NCBI RefSeq assembly: GCF_020042665.1
Contig: NZ_CP083376.1
Location: 2,082,001-2,146,000 of the forward strand
DNA: 64,000 nt
Source of the DNA: Pseudoxanthomonas sp. X-1
GTDB taxonomy: Bacteria > Pseudomonadota > Gammaproteobacteria > Xanthomonadales > Xanthomonadaceae
Direction of reading: 5' to 3'
Of this stretch, positions 23,574-32,360 are shown one piece after another; within the stretch, counting starts at the first letter, position 1, and every line of letters starts with the position of its first letter. The position numbers and the translations under genes are program-made. The notes beneath the pieces were generated by a model that saw nothing but the letters and a program-made list of their open reading frames with translations, searched no databases and was not told the origin of the DNA.

Positions 23574-23615
23574 TGGTGTTGTAGGTGACTATAACACCAA
23601 AACAAGCCGCGTCAA
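23574..23615 (-). promoter_or_regulatory. Promoter and GntR operator of the 23551-19045 operon
   Basis: On the minus strand, TTGACG (complement of 23610-23615), a 16-bp spacer and TATAGT (complement of 23588-23593) form a strong sigma70 promoter. An inverted repeat with 11-bp arms (23574-23584 and 23589-23599, one mismatch, core TGGTGTT/AACACCA) overlaps the -10 box. This is the classical position for a repressor and fits the GntR encoded two genes downstream. Confidence 0.75.
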
Positions 23616-23758
23616 GCGCCGCCTGGCGCTTTTCCACCCAACCAATGGCAGGGGTGCGCGCCACGTGCTGCAAAGCGTCAGCGCCGCCGTGCGTGCCACA
23701 ATGTGCGTCTGTCGCGCCGGGAGCCCCGGTGCTTTTTGTCGCATGAGGAATGCACTGG

Positions 23759-24688
23759 ATGAAATCGATTGGCACTTGGGTGGCCGGCCTCGGCCTGGCG
23801 TCGGCCCTGATCGCGAGCAACGCGATGGCGCAGGACAAGACCACGCTGGAGACCCCGCGTGACAAGGTGAGTTACGCGATCGGCATGGACATCGGCCGCT
23901 CGTTCGCGCCGATCGCCGAGTACATCGACCCGGCCTCGCTGCAGCAGGCGCTGCAGGGCGCGATGAAGGGCGACAAGCCCACCCTGAGCGAGGCCGATGC
24001 CCAGGCCACCGACACCGCCCTGCGTGCCAACATGGCCGCCAAGGCCGGCCAGACCCCGCCGGGCCAGCCGCCGGGCGCCCAGCCGCCGGCGGTGAACAAG
24101 CAGCACGTCGGCCAGCTGATCGGCAGCTACATGGTCGGCCCCAAGCTGGCCTCGCTGAAGGACGAGGTCGAGCTGCCGGTGCTCATGCAGGCGGTGCGCA
24201 CCGTGCTGGCCAAGGGCAACACCCTGCTCACCGAGGACCAGGCCAAGCAGACCGTGCAGGCCTACGCCAGCGAGCGCCAGGCCGGCCTGTCCCAGCGCAA
24301 TCGCGATGAGGGCGCGGCCTTCCTGAGCAAGAACAAGGACGTCAAGGGCGTGGTCACCACGCCGTCGGGCCTGCAGTACATGGTGCTGCGCCAGGGCAGT
24401 GGCGAGCGTCCGACCGCCGCCAGCACCGTGCGCGTGAACTACGAAGGCAAGCTGCTGGACGGCACCGTGTTCGACAGCTCCTACCAGCGCGGCGAGCCGG
24501 CGACCTTCCCGCTGGCCAATGTCGTGCCGGGCTGGACCGAAGGCCTGCAGCTGATGCCGGTGGGCTCCAAGTACCGCTTCTGGATCCCGGCCAGCCTGGG
24601 CTACGGCGATGCCGGCGCGCCGGGCGGCGGCATCGGCCCGAACGCGACGCTGACCTTCGACGTGGAACTGCTCGGCATCGCCAAGTAA
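23759..24688 (+). CDS. FKBP-type peptidyl-prolyl isomerase with two N-terminal FKBP_N-like domains
   Basis: 309 residues from the ATG at 23759 (GAGGAA 8 bp upstream; an ATG 9 bp earlier has none). Signal peptide ending SNAMA. An FkpA/Mip-type helical dimerisation region (about 30-80, VSYAIGMDIGRSF) is followed by a Pro/Gln-rich linker (PPGQPPGAQPP, about 101-111). A second similar helical region is at about 115-185 (HVGQLIGSYMVGP). The FKBP domain is at about 200-309 with VRVNYEGKLLDGTVFDSSY and FWIPASLGYG. A periplasmic folding catalyst; the doubled N-terminal region is longer than usual. Confidence 0.9.
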   Translation: MKSIGTWVAGLGLASALIASNAMAQDKTTLETPRDKVSYAIGMDIGRSFAPIAEYIDPASLQQALQGAMKGDKPTLSEADAQATDTALRANMAAKAGQTPPGQPPGAQPPAVNKQHVGQLIGSYMVGPKLASLKDEVELPVLMQAVRTVLAKGNTLLTEDQAKQTVQAYASERQAGLSQRNRDEGAAFLSKNKDVKGVVTTPSGLQYMVLRQGSGERPTAASTVRVNYEGKLLDGTVFDSSYQRGEPATFPLANVVPGWTEGLQLMPVGSKYRFWIPASLGYGDAGAPGGGIGPNATLTFDVELLGIAK

Positions 24689-24924
24689 TGTCCGCGCCGT
24701 CCGACCCCCTGCCGGACAGCCTGGAACGGCGTTTCGTCGAACTGGAGATGCGCCTGGCCTTCCAGGAGCACGCGCTGGCCGAGCTGAGCGAGGCCCTGGC
24801 CGACGCCAGGGCCGAGGGCAGCCGCAACGCCGAACTGGTCCGCCACCTGCTGGCGGACCTGAAGAAAGTCCGTTCCGAGCTGTATTCCGACCCGGGCGAC
24901 GAACCGCCGCCCCCGCACTACTGA
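24688..24924 (+). CDS. slyX: SlyX family protein
   Basis: 78 residues. A coiled-coil (about 12-65) with LERRFVELEMRLAFQEHALAEL, and the conserved C-terminal PPPHY. The start codon overlaps the stop of the FKBP gene (TAATG), so the two are coupled; slyX lies next to an FKBP gene (slyD/fkpA) in other proteobacteria too. Function unknown. Confidence 0.92.
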   Translation: MSAPSDPLPDSLERRFVELEMRLAFQEHALAELSEALADARAEGSRNAELVRHLLADLKKVRSELYSDPGDEPPPPHY

Positions 24925-24931
24925 TCCATCG

Positions 24932-25624
24932 ATGACCGATTCACTGCGAGACCAGCTGCTGGGCCTGGGCTTCAAGCCCGCGCCCAAGCCCGAGCGCCCG
25001 GCCGAGCGCAAGCCCGGCGGCAAGCCGTCGCACGGCCACAAGCCGCAGGGCGCGCGTCCGGGCGGCGGCAAGGGCGAGGGACGTCCGCACGCGCGCGCCG
25101 GCGGCAAGCCGGGCGGACAGCCGAACGACCGCGGCGCGCAGCCGCAGGGCGGCCGTCCCGGCGGCCAGCCGCAGCGCCCGGGCAAGCCGCGCTCGCGCGA
25201 GGACATCGACCTGGCCAAGGCCTATGCGATCCGTGCGCAGAAGGAAAAGGACGAGCGCATCGAGGCCGAACGCCTGAAGCAGGAAGAGGCCCGCCTGCGC
25301 CGCGAGGCGCGGGCCAAGGTCGACGCCATGCTCGTCGGCAAGGCGCTCAACGATCCGGCCGCCGAGGTCGTGCGCCACTTCCCCTACGGCGGCAAGATCA
25401 AGCGCATCCATGTCACCGCCGACCAACTCAAGGCGCTCAACGCCGGCGAGCTCGGCGTGGTCCAGCAGGCCGGGCGTTACCTGCTGGTCGAGGCCACGCT
25501 GCTGGCGCAGGTCGAGGCGGTCTTCCCGCAGGCCATCGCGCTCAAGGTCGATCCCGACGCGCCGGCCGAGGACGACCCCTACGCCGACCCGAAGTACCAG
25601 GTGCCGGACGACCTGATCTGGTGA
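24932..25624 (+). CDS. DUF2058 (YaiL-like) protein
   Basis: 230 residues. MTDSLRDQLLGLGFKPAPKP is the conserved family N-terminus. A long Gly/Pro/Arg/Lys-rich low-complexity stretch (about 18-90) follows, then a charged helix (DLAKAYAIRAQKEKDERIEAERLKQEEARLR). The globular end contains HFPYGGKIKRIHVT and ends in DPYADPKYQVPDDLIW. Annotated in some genomes as a nucleoprotein/polynucleotide-associated enzyme; function uncertain. The basic disordered segment suggests nucleic-acid contact. Starts 8 bp after slyX, the same operon. Confidence 0.85.
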   Translation: MTDSLRDQLLGLGFKPAPKPERPAERKPGGKPSHGHKPQGARPGGGKGEGRPHARAGGKPGGQPNDRGAQPQGGRPGGQPQRPGKPRSREDIDLAKAYAIRAQKEKDERIEAERLKQEEARLRREARAKVDAMLVGKALNDPAAEVVRHFPYGGKIKRIHVTADQLKALNAGELGVVQQAGRYLLVEATLLAQVEAVFPQAIALKVDPDAPAEDDPYADPKYQVPDDLIW

Positions 25625-25673
25625 GGTCCGCGCCGCCGCGACGAAGTGCGCGGCTGGCGGACGCGGCCTCGCG

Positions 25674-26930
25674 CTATTGCAGGTCCTTGATCGCCAGGCC
25701 CCGCAGCCTGGGGGCCTTGAGCGCGGTGATGCCGACCACGCACAGCGTCACGCAGCCGCCCAGCACCACCGCTGGCACCAGGCCGAGCAGGCGCGCCATC
25801 ACTCCGTCGTAGAACGCGCCCAGCTCGTTGGACGAGCTGATGAAGATGCTGTTGATCGACGACACGCGGCCGCGCATCTCATCGGGCGTGGCCAGCTGCA
25901 TGATCGTCCCGCGCAGGACCATCGACACGCCATCGCACAGGCCATAGACGACCAGGATCGCGGCCGAGAGCCAGAAATGCCGCGACAGCCCGAAGGCGAT
26001 CGTGCACAGGCCGAAGGCGGCCACCGCGATCATCAGGATGCGGCCGGCGTTCCTGTCGATGGGATGACGCGCGATCCACAGGCCGGCGGCGACCGCGCCC
26101 AGCGACGGGCAGGCGCGCAGGATGCCCAGACCCTCCGGACCGTAGTGCAGGATGTCGTGGATGAAGGCCGGCAGCATCGAGACCGCGCCGCCCAGCAGCA
26201 CCGAGAACATGTCCAGCGCCATCGCGCCGAGCATGATCTGGTTGGAGAACACGAAGCGCATGCCCTCGGCGATGCTGCTGAACACCGGCGCGCGCGGCCC
26301 GGTGGCGACCGGCTCTTCGACCTTCAACGGCACCAGCACGCCGATGGCGACCGCCGCCAGCACCGCGGCGACCGAATAGGCCAGCGTGGTGCCGCCCCAG
26401 GCCACCAGGCCGCCACCCAGCGCCGGGCCGAGCACCAGTCCGGTCTGGAAGAACACGTTGGCGATGCTGGTGCCGCGCGCGTACTGGCGGCGTTGCAGCA
26501 CCCGCGCGAACAGCGCGTTGTACACCGGGGTCAGGAAGCAGCGGACCATGCCGGTCAGGCACACCGCCGCGTACATCGGCCACACGCCCTGGGCCGGCAG
26601 CCAGCCGCGGGTGACGCACAGCAGGATCAGCGGGGTGAGCAGCAGGCCGAAGGAGGCGGCCATGCCCAGCTTGCGCCGCGGCAGGTGGTCCACCAGATAG
26701 CCGGCGAACGGCGCGGTGCACACGAACGGCAACACCTCGGCCAGGCCGATCAGGCCCAGCGCCAGCGGATTGCCGGTGAGCTGGTAGATGTGCCAGCCGA
26801 CCGCGACCGAGACGACCTGGTAGGACAGGATGGCGCCGATGCGGTAGGCGAGGGTGCGGATGAAGCCCGGCTGGGCCAGCACTTCGCGGACGCTGACCTC
26901 CGCTTCCTCGGCCGGCGGCGGCACGCTCAT
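25674..26930 (-). CDS. MFS transporter (EntS/MFS_3-like)
   Basis: 418 residues from the ATG at 26930 (MSVPPPAEEAEVSV). About 12 membrane helices. The MFS loop 2-3 motif is represented by GYLVDHLPRRKLGM, and loop 8-9 contains ARHPIDRNAGR. LRGTIMQLATPDEMRGRVSSINSIF is typical of the MFS_3 exporters related to EntS. Probable drug or siderophore-type efflux, substrate not determined. The start overlaps the sufE stop by the ATGA tetranucleotide. Confidence 0.88.
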   Translation of the reverse strand: MSVPPPAEEAEVSVREVLAQPGFIRTLAYRIGAILSYQVVSVAVGWHIYQLTGNPLALGLIGLAEVLPFVCTAPFAGYLVDHLPRRKLGMAASFGLLLTPLILLCVTRGWLPAQGVWPMYAAVCLTGMVRCFLTPVYNALFARVLQRRQYARGTSIANVFFQTGLVLGPALGGGLVAWGGTTLAYSVAAVLAAVAIGVLVPLKVEEPVATGPRAPVFSSIAEGMRFVFSNQIMLGAMALDMFSVLLGGAVSMLPAFIHDILHYGPEGLGILRACPSLGAVAAGLWIARHPIDRNAGRILMIAVAAFGLCTIAFGLSRHFWLSAAILVVYGLCDGVSMVLRGTIMQLATPDEMRGRVSSINSIFISSSNELGAFYDGVMARLLGLVPAVVLGGCVTLCVVGITALKAPRLRGLAIKDLQ

Positions 26931-27367
26931 GCCGCCTGCGCCTTGGCGGTCTCGCGGATGAAGGCCAGCAGCGCGGCCAGGCCGTTGCTGCGGGTCGGTG
27001 AGAGGTGCTTGGCCAGGCCGATGTCGGCGATGTAGCCGGGCTCGGTGGCCAGGATCTCGGTGGCCGGGCGGCCCGAGTACACGCGCAGCGCCAGATAGAT
27101 CAGGCCCGAGACGATGGCCGAATCGCTGGCCGCCTGGAAGTCCAGCCGCTGCGCGCTGCCCTGCGGCACGATCCACACCATCGACTGGCAGCCGAGCAGG
27201 CGGTGCTCCTCGGTCTTCCATTCATCGGGGAAGGGGGGCAGCTTGCGGCCCAGGTCGATCAGGTACTGATAGCGCTCGGCCCAGTCGGAGAAGAACGCGA
27301 ACTCCTCCTTGATCGCCGCCTGGGCGTCGGCGGCGGTGGGTTCGAGCGGGAATACGGTGTCTGTCAT
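26927..27367 (-). CDS. SufE-family sulfur-transfer protein
   Basis: 146 residues from MTDTVFPLEP (an ATG 18 bp upstream is possible). The sulfur-accepting cysteine is C60 in EEHRLLGCQSMVW, and the C-terminal half has SGLIYLALRVYSGR and LAKHLSPTRSNGLAALL, both typical of SufE/CsdE. It accepts persulfide from a SufS/CsdA-type desulfurase for Fe-S cluster assembly. No suf cluster lies beside it, so it could be the CsdE-like member. Coupled to the MFS gene downstream by an ATGA overlap. Confidence 0.92.
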   Translation of the reverse strand: MTDTVFPLEPTAADAQAAIKEEFAFFSDWAERYQYLIDLGRKLPPFPDEWKTEEHRLLGCQSMVWIVPQGSAQRLDFQAASDSAIVSGLIYLALRVYSGRPATEILATEPGYIADIGLAKHLSPTRSNGLAALLAFIRETAKAQAA

Positions 27368-27379
27368 CGGTCTTCCATC

Positions 27380-27566
27380 GTGCAAGGATCAGCCCCTCTT
27401 CCTCAGGAGGAGGGGTTTGGGGGACGGCGCGGCGGAGCAGGGATGCTCGGCACGATGCGGCCTTCGCTCCGGCCTCGGCCGCAGGCCTGTGGCGTGGAGA
27501 CTCGCGCCTCCGGGGCACCTTCCGCCGAAGGACGCTTCGCGTTGGCGGTGGAAGGCGACAGCCCAA
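27380..27566. repeat. Intergenic mosaic repeat between sufE and cysS
   Basis: The gap begins with a CCCCTCTTCCTCAGGAGGAGGGG hairpin-type motif and runs on in GC-rich sequence with several small inverted repeats. A related mosaic, opening with CCCGCTCCCATCGGGAGAGGGG, fills the argG-GNAT gap at 32200-32340. No gene is seen in either. Confidence 0.5.
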
Positions 27567-28934
27567 TCAACCGCGCTTCCAGCGCACACCCTGCGGCGTG
27601 TCCTCCAGCACGATGTTCTCGCTGGCCAGCTGGTCGCGGATCGCATCGGCGCGGGCGAAGTCGCGGGCCTGCTTGGCCGCCGCGCGCGCGTCGATCAGCG
27701 CCTGGATGCGGGCATCGTCATCGCCGCTGGTCCCGCGGCTGAACCACTCGGACGGCGCCTGCTGCAGCAGGCCCAGCGCCAGGCCGGCGCCGAGCAGCTG
27801 CGCCTTCAGCGCGGCCTTGTCTTCCTCGCCTTCGGCCTTGCGCGCCTCGGCGGCGATGCGCGCCAGCTCGGCCAGCGCCAGCGGCGTGTTGAGGTCGTCG
27901 TCCAGCGCCGCCTCGATGCTGTCGGGAATCCGGGCGGTGGCCGCGACCTCGCCCAGATCGCGCAGCGTGCCGTACAGCCGGTCCAGCGTGCGCACCGACT
28001 GCTCGATCAGCGCATCGGACCAGTCCAGCGGCTGGCGGTAGTGCGCCGAGAGCAGGGCGTAGCGCAGTGCCTCGGGCGGGTGCTGCTGCAGCAGGTCGTG
28101 CACGCGCTCGATGTTGCCCAGCGACTTGCTCATCTTGGCGCCGCCGAAGTTGAGCATGCCGTTGTGCAGCCAGAAGCGCGCGAAGGTCGCCCCGCCGTGC
28201 GCGCACTCGCTCTGCGCGACCTCGTTCTCGTGGTGCGGGAACTGCAGGTCCACGCCGCCGGCGTGGATGTCGATGGTGGTGCCCAGGTGGGCGGCGGCCA
28301 TGGCCGAGCACTCGATGTGCCAGCCCGGCCGGCCGCGGCCCCAGGGCGAGTCCCAGCCGGGCAGCTCGTCGCTGGAGGGCTTCCACAGCACGAAGTCGCC
28401 GGCGTCGCGCTTGTACGGCGCCACGTCCACGCGCGCGCCGGCCAGCAGTTCGTCCGGGTCGCGGCGCGAGAGCTGGCCGTAGCGGGCGAACGAGCCGACC
28501 GAGAACAGCACGTGCCCGTCGGCGGCATAGGCGTGGCCGCCGGCGATGAGCTGCTCGATCATGGCGATGATCTGCGGGATGTGCGCGGTGGCCTCCGGCT
28601 CGATGTCCGGCGGCACCACGCCCAGGGCCGCCATGTCGGCGCGGTAGGCCGCGGCGAACTTGTCGGTGATGGCACTGATCGGCACGCCCTGTTCGGCCGC
28701 GGCGGCGTTGATCTTGTCGTCCACGTCGGTGATGTTGCGCGCGTAGCGCAGGCCGCCATAGCGCCGGCGCAGCAGCTGCGCCAGCACGCCGAACACCACC
28801 GGGCCGCGCGCGTTGCCGATATGCACGTAGTTGTAGACGGTGGGGCCGCACACGTACATGGTCGGGCTGGCCGGGTCCAGCGGCGCGAACGGCTGCACGC
28901 TGCGCGTGAGGGTGTTGAACAACTGCAGGGGCAT
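27567..28934 (-). CDS. cysS: Cysteinyl-tRNA synthetase
   Basis: 455 residues from the ATG at 28934 ([16 protein letters not shown]). Class I synthetase: the HIGH box is [15 protein letters not shown] is exact in [10 protein letters not shown], and the zinc-binding residues are [17 protein letters not shown] and the [10 protein letters not shown] region. It charges tRNA-Cys. An in-frame ATG 114 bp upstream would add a non-homologous tail and is rejected. Confidence 0.97.
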   Translation of the reverse strand: MPLQLFNTLTRSVQPFAPLDPASPTMYVCGPTVYNYVHIGNARGPVVFGVLAQLLRRRYGGLRYARNITDVDDKINAAAAEQGVPISAITDKFAAAYRADMAALGVVPPDIEPEATAHIPQIIAMIEQLIAGGHAYAADGHVLFSVGSFARYGQLSRRDPDELLAGARVDVAPYKRDAGDFVLWKPSSDELPGWDSPWGRGRPGWHIECSAMAAAHLGTTIDIHAGGVDLQFPHHENEVAQSECAHGGATFARFWLHNGMLNFGGAKMSKSLGNIERVHDLLQQHPPEALRYALLSAHYRQPLDWSDALIEQSVRTLDRLYGTLRDLGEVAATARIPDSIEAALDDDLNTPLALAELARIAAEARKAEGEEDKAALKAQLLGAGLALGLLQQAPSEWFSRGTSGDDDARIQALIDARAAAKQARDFARADAIRDQLASENIVLEDTPQGVRWKRG

Positions 28935-29062
28935 GGAGGCGGGGGCGCGGAAGCAGGTCAGCGATTCTACCCCGGACCGCAGGCGACAGCCCGGATTCAG
29001 CGTGGGTGTGGGACCGCTGCCTACACTGTGGAGTCGTTGCTCGCTCATTTCCCCCGCGCTGC

Positions 29063-29569
29063 ATGCCTCCAGCTTCCCGTGCCCTCCTGATCGCGTGCCT
29101 GTCCGTATGCCTGCCGGCGGCCGCGCAGCAGGTCAGCGTCGTGCCGGTGGAGAACGTGCGCATCGACTATGCCCAGGTCATGGCGGTCGAGCCGGTCTAC
29201 CAGACCCTGCGCGCCACCCGCAGCGAGCCGCAGTGCGACGACGCACCGGCCGCCGGCGAGGCCGACGACGCGCCCAAGGCCGAAGGCCGCATCGCGCGCC
29301 TGGTCGATTCGGTCAAGGGTGTCTTCAGCAGCGACGAGAAGAATCCCAAGCCCGAGCCGGCGCCCGCCAAGCCGCCCGCGTCGGGCCAGAACTGCCGCAT
29401 GGTCACCGTCGAGCGCGAGTTCCGCCGGCCGATCGCCTACGACGTGGACTACGTCTACAAGGGCACCAAGTACCGCTCGCGCCTGCCCGAGGACCCGGGC
29501 AACCGCCTGCGCATCCGGGTGTCGGTCACGCCCTATGCGCCGGGCCAGCAGCGCGCCGGCAATCCCTGA
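29063..29569 (+). CDS. Periplasmic conserved protein
   Basis: 168 residues from the ATG at 29063; signal peptide [16 protein letters not shown]. The mature part opens [21 protein letters not shown] and ends [40 protein letters not shown]. These are the segments that flank the glycine-zipper in Xanthomonadaceae surface-antigen (glycine zipper 2TM) proteins, but no glycine zipper is present. An acidic/lysine-rich linker (about 60-115) lies between. Two cysteines could form a disulfide. Divergent from cysS. Function unknown. Confidence 0.75.
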   Translation: MPPASRALLIACLSVCLPAAAQQVSVVPVENVRIDYAQVMAVEPVYQTLRATRSEPQCDDAPAAGEADDAPKAEGRIARLVDSVKGVFSSDEKNPKPEPAPAKPPASGQNCRMVTVEREFRRPIAYDVDYVYKGTKYRSRLPEDPGNRLRIRVSVTPYAPGQQRAGNP

Positions 29570-29621
29570 GCGCCGCGGCGGCCTTGCGCCGCAGCAATGC
29601 GCGTGCGAGGATGCGCGCCCG

Positions 29622-29711
29622 ATGAAGACCTCTTCGCACCTGTACGCAAGCGCCGCCCGGATGGCCTCGGGCATGACCTCGCGTGCTCGCCGACCGGAAT
29701 CCGCACACTAG
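29622..29711 (+). CDS. Candidate arginine leader peptide
   Basis: A 29-codon reading frame with GAGG at 29607-29610, 11 bp upstream. Four Arg codons occur; three of them (CGT, CGC, CGA at 29682-29693) cluster in SRARRPESAH at the end. The TAG stop (29709-29711) touches the 5' arm of an antiterminator that precedes an intrinsic terminator and then argF'. This is the arrangement of attenuator leader peptides. Arg-rich frames are common in GC-rich DNA, so the claim depends on the RNA structures beside it. Confidence 0.45.
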   Translation: MKTSSHLYASAARMASGMTSRARRPESAH

Positions 29712-29780
29712 CTGGGTCCCCGGAGGTCTTGTCCTGCACACCGGAAAAACCCAGCCCCCAGGCTGGGTTTTTTCGTTTTT
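29711..29780 (+). promoter_or_regulatory. Putative attenuator of the arginine operon
   Basis: Terminator: 11-bp stem 29746-29756 / 29761-29771 with CCCA loop and T-run to 29780. Alternative antiterminator: GCTGGGT (29711-29717) pairs with ACCCAGC (29749-29755), the 5' arm of the terminator, helped by CCGG (29720-29723) with CCGG (29741-29744). The two structures are mutually exclusive. The same terminator may also end the transcript of the periplasmic-protein gene upstream. Confidence 0.5.
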
Positions 29781-29847
29781 CCATGACGCCAAGGTTTCAA
29801 CCGCAACCGCGCGCCCCGCGCCCCGACCTCTCGCAAAGGATGATCCG

Positions 29848-30873
29848 ATGCCGCTGAAGCACTTCTTGAACACGCAGGACTGGAGCCGTCCGGAGCTGGA
29901 CGCCCTGCTGACCCAGGCCGCGCTGTTCAAACGCAACAAGCTGGGCAGCGAGCTGAAGGGCAAGTCGGTGGCGCTGGTGTTCTTCAACCCGTCCATGCGC
30001 ACGCGCACCAGCTTCGAGCTGGGCACCTTCCAGCTGGGCGGCCATGCCGTGGTGCTGCAGCCCGGCAAGGACGCGTGGCCGATCGAGTTCGACTTCGGCA
30101 AGGTGATGGACGGCGAGGCCGAGGAGCACATCGCCGAGGTGGCGCAGGTGCTGGGCCGCTACGCCGACCTGGTGGCCGTGCGCGCGTTCCCGAAGTTCGT
30201 CGACTGGGCCACCGACCGCGAGGACCGCGTGCTGAAGAGCTTCGCCAAGTACAGCCCGGTGCCGGTGATCAACATGGAGACCATCACCCATCCCTGCCAG
30301 GAGCTGGCGCACATCATGGCGCTGCAGGAGCACTTCGGCACCAGCGACCTGCGCGGCAAGAAGTACGTGCTGACCTGGACCTACCACCCCAAGCCGCTCA
30401 ACACCGCGGTGGCCAACTCGGCCCTGACCATCGCCACGCGCATGGGCATGGACGTGACCCTGCTGTGCCCGACGCCCGAGTACGTGCTGGACCAGCGCTA
30501 CATGGGCTGGGCCGAGGCCAACGTCGCCGAGAGCGGCGGCTCGCTCAAGGTCAGCCACGACATCGACAGCGCCTATGCCGGCGCCGACGTGGTCTACGCC
30601 AAGAGCTGGGGCGCGCTGCCGTACTTCGGCAACTGGGGTCCGGAGAAGCCGATCCGCGACGCGCACAAGCACTTCATCGTCGACGAAGCCAAGATGGCGC
30701 TGACCAACAACGGCGTGTTCTCGCACTGCCTGCCGCTGCGCCGCAACGTCAAGGCCACCGACGCGGTCATGGATTCGCCCCAGTGCATCGCCATCAACGA
30801 GGCCGAGAACCGGCTGCATGTGCAGAAGGCGATCATGGCTGCCCTGGTGGGCCAGGGCAGCCGGGATTCGTGA
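29848..30873 (+). CDS. argF': N-acetylornithine carbamoyltransferase
   Basis: 341 residues. The carbamoyl-phosphate motif is FFNPSMRTRTSFE and the C-terminal substrate motif HCLPLRRN. The positions that define the X. campestris acetylornithine enzyme are all present with the same numbering: W77 (GKDAWPIEF), E92 (specific for the acetyl substrate, where the succinyl enzyme has Pro), K252 and the carboxylated lysine K302. It forms N-acetylcitrulline from N-acetylornithine and carbamoyl phosphate. First structural gene of the arginine cluster. Its last residues (GSRDS) are encoded by the edge of a dispersed repeat. Confidence 0.97.
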   Translation: MPLKHFLNTQDWSRPELDALLTQAALFKRNKLGSELKGKSVALVFFNPSMRTRTSFELGTFQLGGHAVVLQPGKDAWPIEFDFGKVMDGEAEEHIAEVAQVLGRYADLVAVRAFPKFVDWATDREDRVLKSFAKYSPVPVINMETITHPCQELAHIMALQEHFGTSDLRGKKYVLTWTYHPKPLNTAVANSALTIATRMGMDVTLLCPTPEYVLDQRYMGWAEANVAESGGSLKVSHDIDSAYAGADVVYAKSWGALPYFGNWGPEKPIRDAHKHFIVDEAKMALTNNGVFSHCLPLRRNVKATDAVMDSPQCIAINEAENRLHVQKAIMAALVGQGSRDS

Positions 30874-30893
30874 TTCGGGATCGGGGATTCGCA
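30860..30893. repeat. Dispersed repeat overlapping the argF' 3' end
   Basis: GGGATTCGTGATTCGGGATCGGGGATTCG-type sequence, the same family as near lpdA. It covers the last codons and stop of argF'. Confidence 0.65.
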
Positions 30894-30945
30894 CAGGCGC
30901 ACCCCGCTTCCGCTCCTACTTAGTCAACCGCAGAGAGACACCCCC

Positions 30946-32193
30946 ATGTCGCAGCAAACCGCTTCCACGAATCCCGACTCCCCAATCCCGAATCCCGGCT
31001 CCAAGGACATCGTGCTGGCCTTCTCCGGCGGCCTGGATACCAGCTTCTGCATTCCCTATCTGCAGGAGAAGGGCTACGCCGTGCATACCGTGTTCGCCGA
31101 TACCGGCGGTGTGGATGCCGAGGAGCGCGAGTTCATCGAGAAGCGCGCCGCCGAGCTGGGCGCGGCCAGCCACGTCACCGTCGATGGCGGCCCGGCGATC
31201 TGGAACGGCTTCGTCAAGCCCTTCGTCTGGGCCGGCGAGGGCTACCAGGGCCAGTACCCGCTGCTGGTCTCCGACCGCTACCTGATCGTCGATGCCGCGC
31301 TCAAGCGCGCCGCCGAGCTGGGCACCAAGGTGATCGCGCACGGCTGCACCGGCATGGGCAACGACCAGGTGCGCTTCGACCTGGCGGTGAAGGCGCTGGG
31401 CGATTACGAGATCGTCGCCCCGATCCGCGAGATCCAGAAGGAACACACCCAGACCCGCGCCTATGAGCAGAAGTACCTGGAGGAGCGCGGCTTCGGCGTG
31501 CGCGCCAAGCAGCAGGCCTACACCATCAACGAGAACCTGCTGGGCCTGACCATGTCCGGCGGCGAGATCGATCGCTGGGAAGCCCCGGGCGAGGGCGCGC
31601 GTGGCTGGTGCGCGCCGCGCGCCGAGTGGCCGCAGGCCCCGCTGTCGGTGACGCTGACCTTCGTCGAGGGCGAGGCCGTCGCGCTGGATGGCGAAAAGCT
31701 GGCCGGCGAGAAGATCCTGGCCAAGCTCAACAAGCTCTTCGCCCCCTACGGCGTGGGCCGCGGCGTGTACACCGGCGACACCGTGATCGGCCTGAAGGGC
31801 CGCATCGTGTTCGAGGCGCCGGGCCTGGTGTCGCTGCTGGCCGCGCACCGTGCGCTGGAGGATGCGGTGCTGACCAAGCAGCAGAACCGCTTCAAGCCGG
31901 AAGTGGCGCGCAAGTGGGTGGAGCTGGTGTACGAGGGCTTCTACCACGACCCGCTCAAGACCGACATCGAGGCCTTCCTGAAGTCCTCGCAGGCCAAGGT
32001 CAACGGCGAGGTGGTGCTGCGCACCGACGGCGGCCGGGTCGAGGCCGTGGCGGTCAAGTCGCCGCACATCCTCAACGCCAAGGGCGCGACCTATGCGCAG
32101 TCGGCCGACTGGGGCGTGGAGGAGGCCGAAGGCTTCATCAAGCTGTTCGGCATGAGCTCGACGTTGTACGCGCAGGTCAACGGCGAAGGTTGA
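30946..32193 (+). CDS. argG: Argininosuccinate synthase
   Basis: 415 residues. The ATP-pyrophosphatase loop is [16 protein letters not shown]; substrate segments [17 protein letters not shown]-region replacement [12 protein letters not shown] and TINENLLG follow the long bacterial (Xanthomonas-type) form. It joins citrulline and aspartate. An N-terminal extension of about 20 residues precedes the conserved start; its [11 protein letters not shown] part is encoded by a dispersed repeat (30972-31000). Part of argF'-argG with 72 bp between. Confidence 0.95.
   Translation: MSQQTASTNPDSPIPNPGSKDIVLAFSGGLDTSFCIPYLQEKGYAVHTVFADTGGVDAEEREFIEKRAAELGAASHVTVDGGPAIWNGFVKPFVWAGEGYQGQYPLLVSDRYLIVDAALKRAAELGTKVIAHGCTGMGNDQVRFDLAVKALGDYEIVAPIREIQKEHTQTRAYEQKYLEERGFGVRAKQQAYTINENLLGLTMSGGEIDRWEAPGEGARGWCAPRAEWPQAPLSVTLTFVEGEAVALDGEKLAGEKILAKLNKLFAPYGVGRGVYTGDTVIGLKGRIVFEAPGLVSLLAAHRALEDAVLTKQQNRFKPEVARKWVELVYEGFYHDPLKTDIEAFLKSSQAKVNGEVVLRTDGGRVEAVAVKSPHILNAKGATYAQSADWGVEEAEGFIKLFGMSSTLYAQVNGEG
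30972..31000. repeat. Dispersed repeat inside the argG coding sequence
   Basis: AATCCCGACTCCCCAATCCC-type units in frame within the first 20 codons of argG. They are the inverse of the unit at 30860-30893, 80-110 bp away, so the two can form a hairpin across the argF'-argG junction. Confidence 0.65.
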
Positions 32194-32360
32194 TCCGAAG
32201 CCCCGCTCCCATCGGGAGAGGGGTTGCGGTGAAGGTCCGGGGCGAAGCCGTTGCGATGTCGTTGCGCGAGGCGTCGCTCGGACTTCAGCCGCAGGCTCGC
32301 GGCTTCGATGTTCACCCCGGGGTGAAGGAACAACGGCAGTCAAGGCAGCGCCTCAAGGCA

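Noticed and set aside
25677..27035. Open frame of 452 codons opposite the MFS gene, and a similar one at 41596-43128 opposite the glycosyltransferase
   Set aside because: Antisense, with low-complexity His/Gln/Arg-rich translation; the minus/plus partner genes have clear membrane or catalytic signatures.
29597..29857. Alternative Arg-rich reading frame as arginine leader peptide
   Set aside because: It runs through the antiterminator and terminator without stopping, so a translating ribosome would disrupt both; the 29622-29711 frame stops at the right place.
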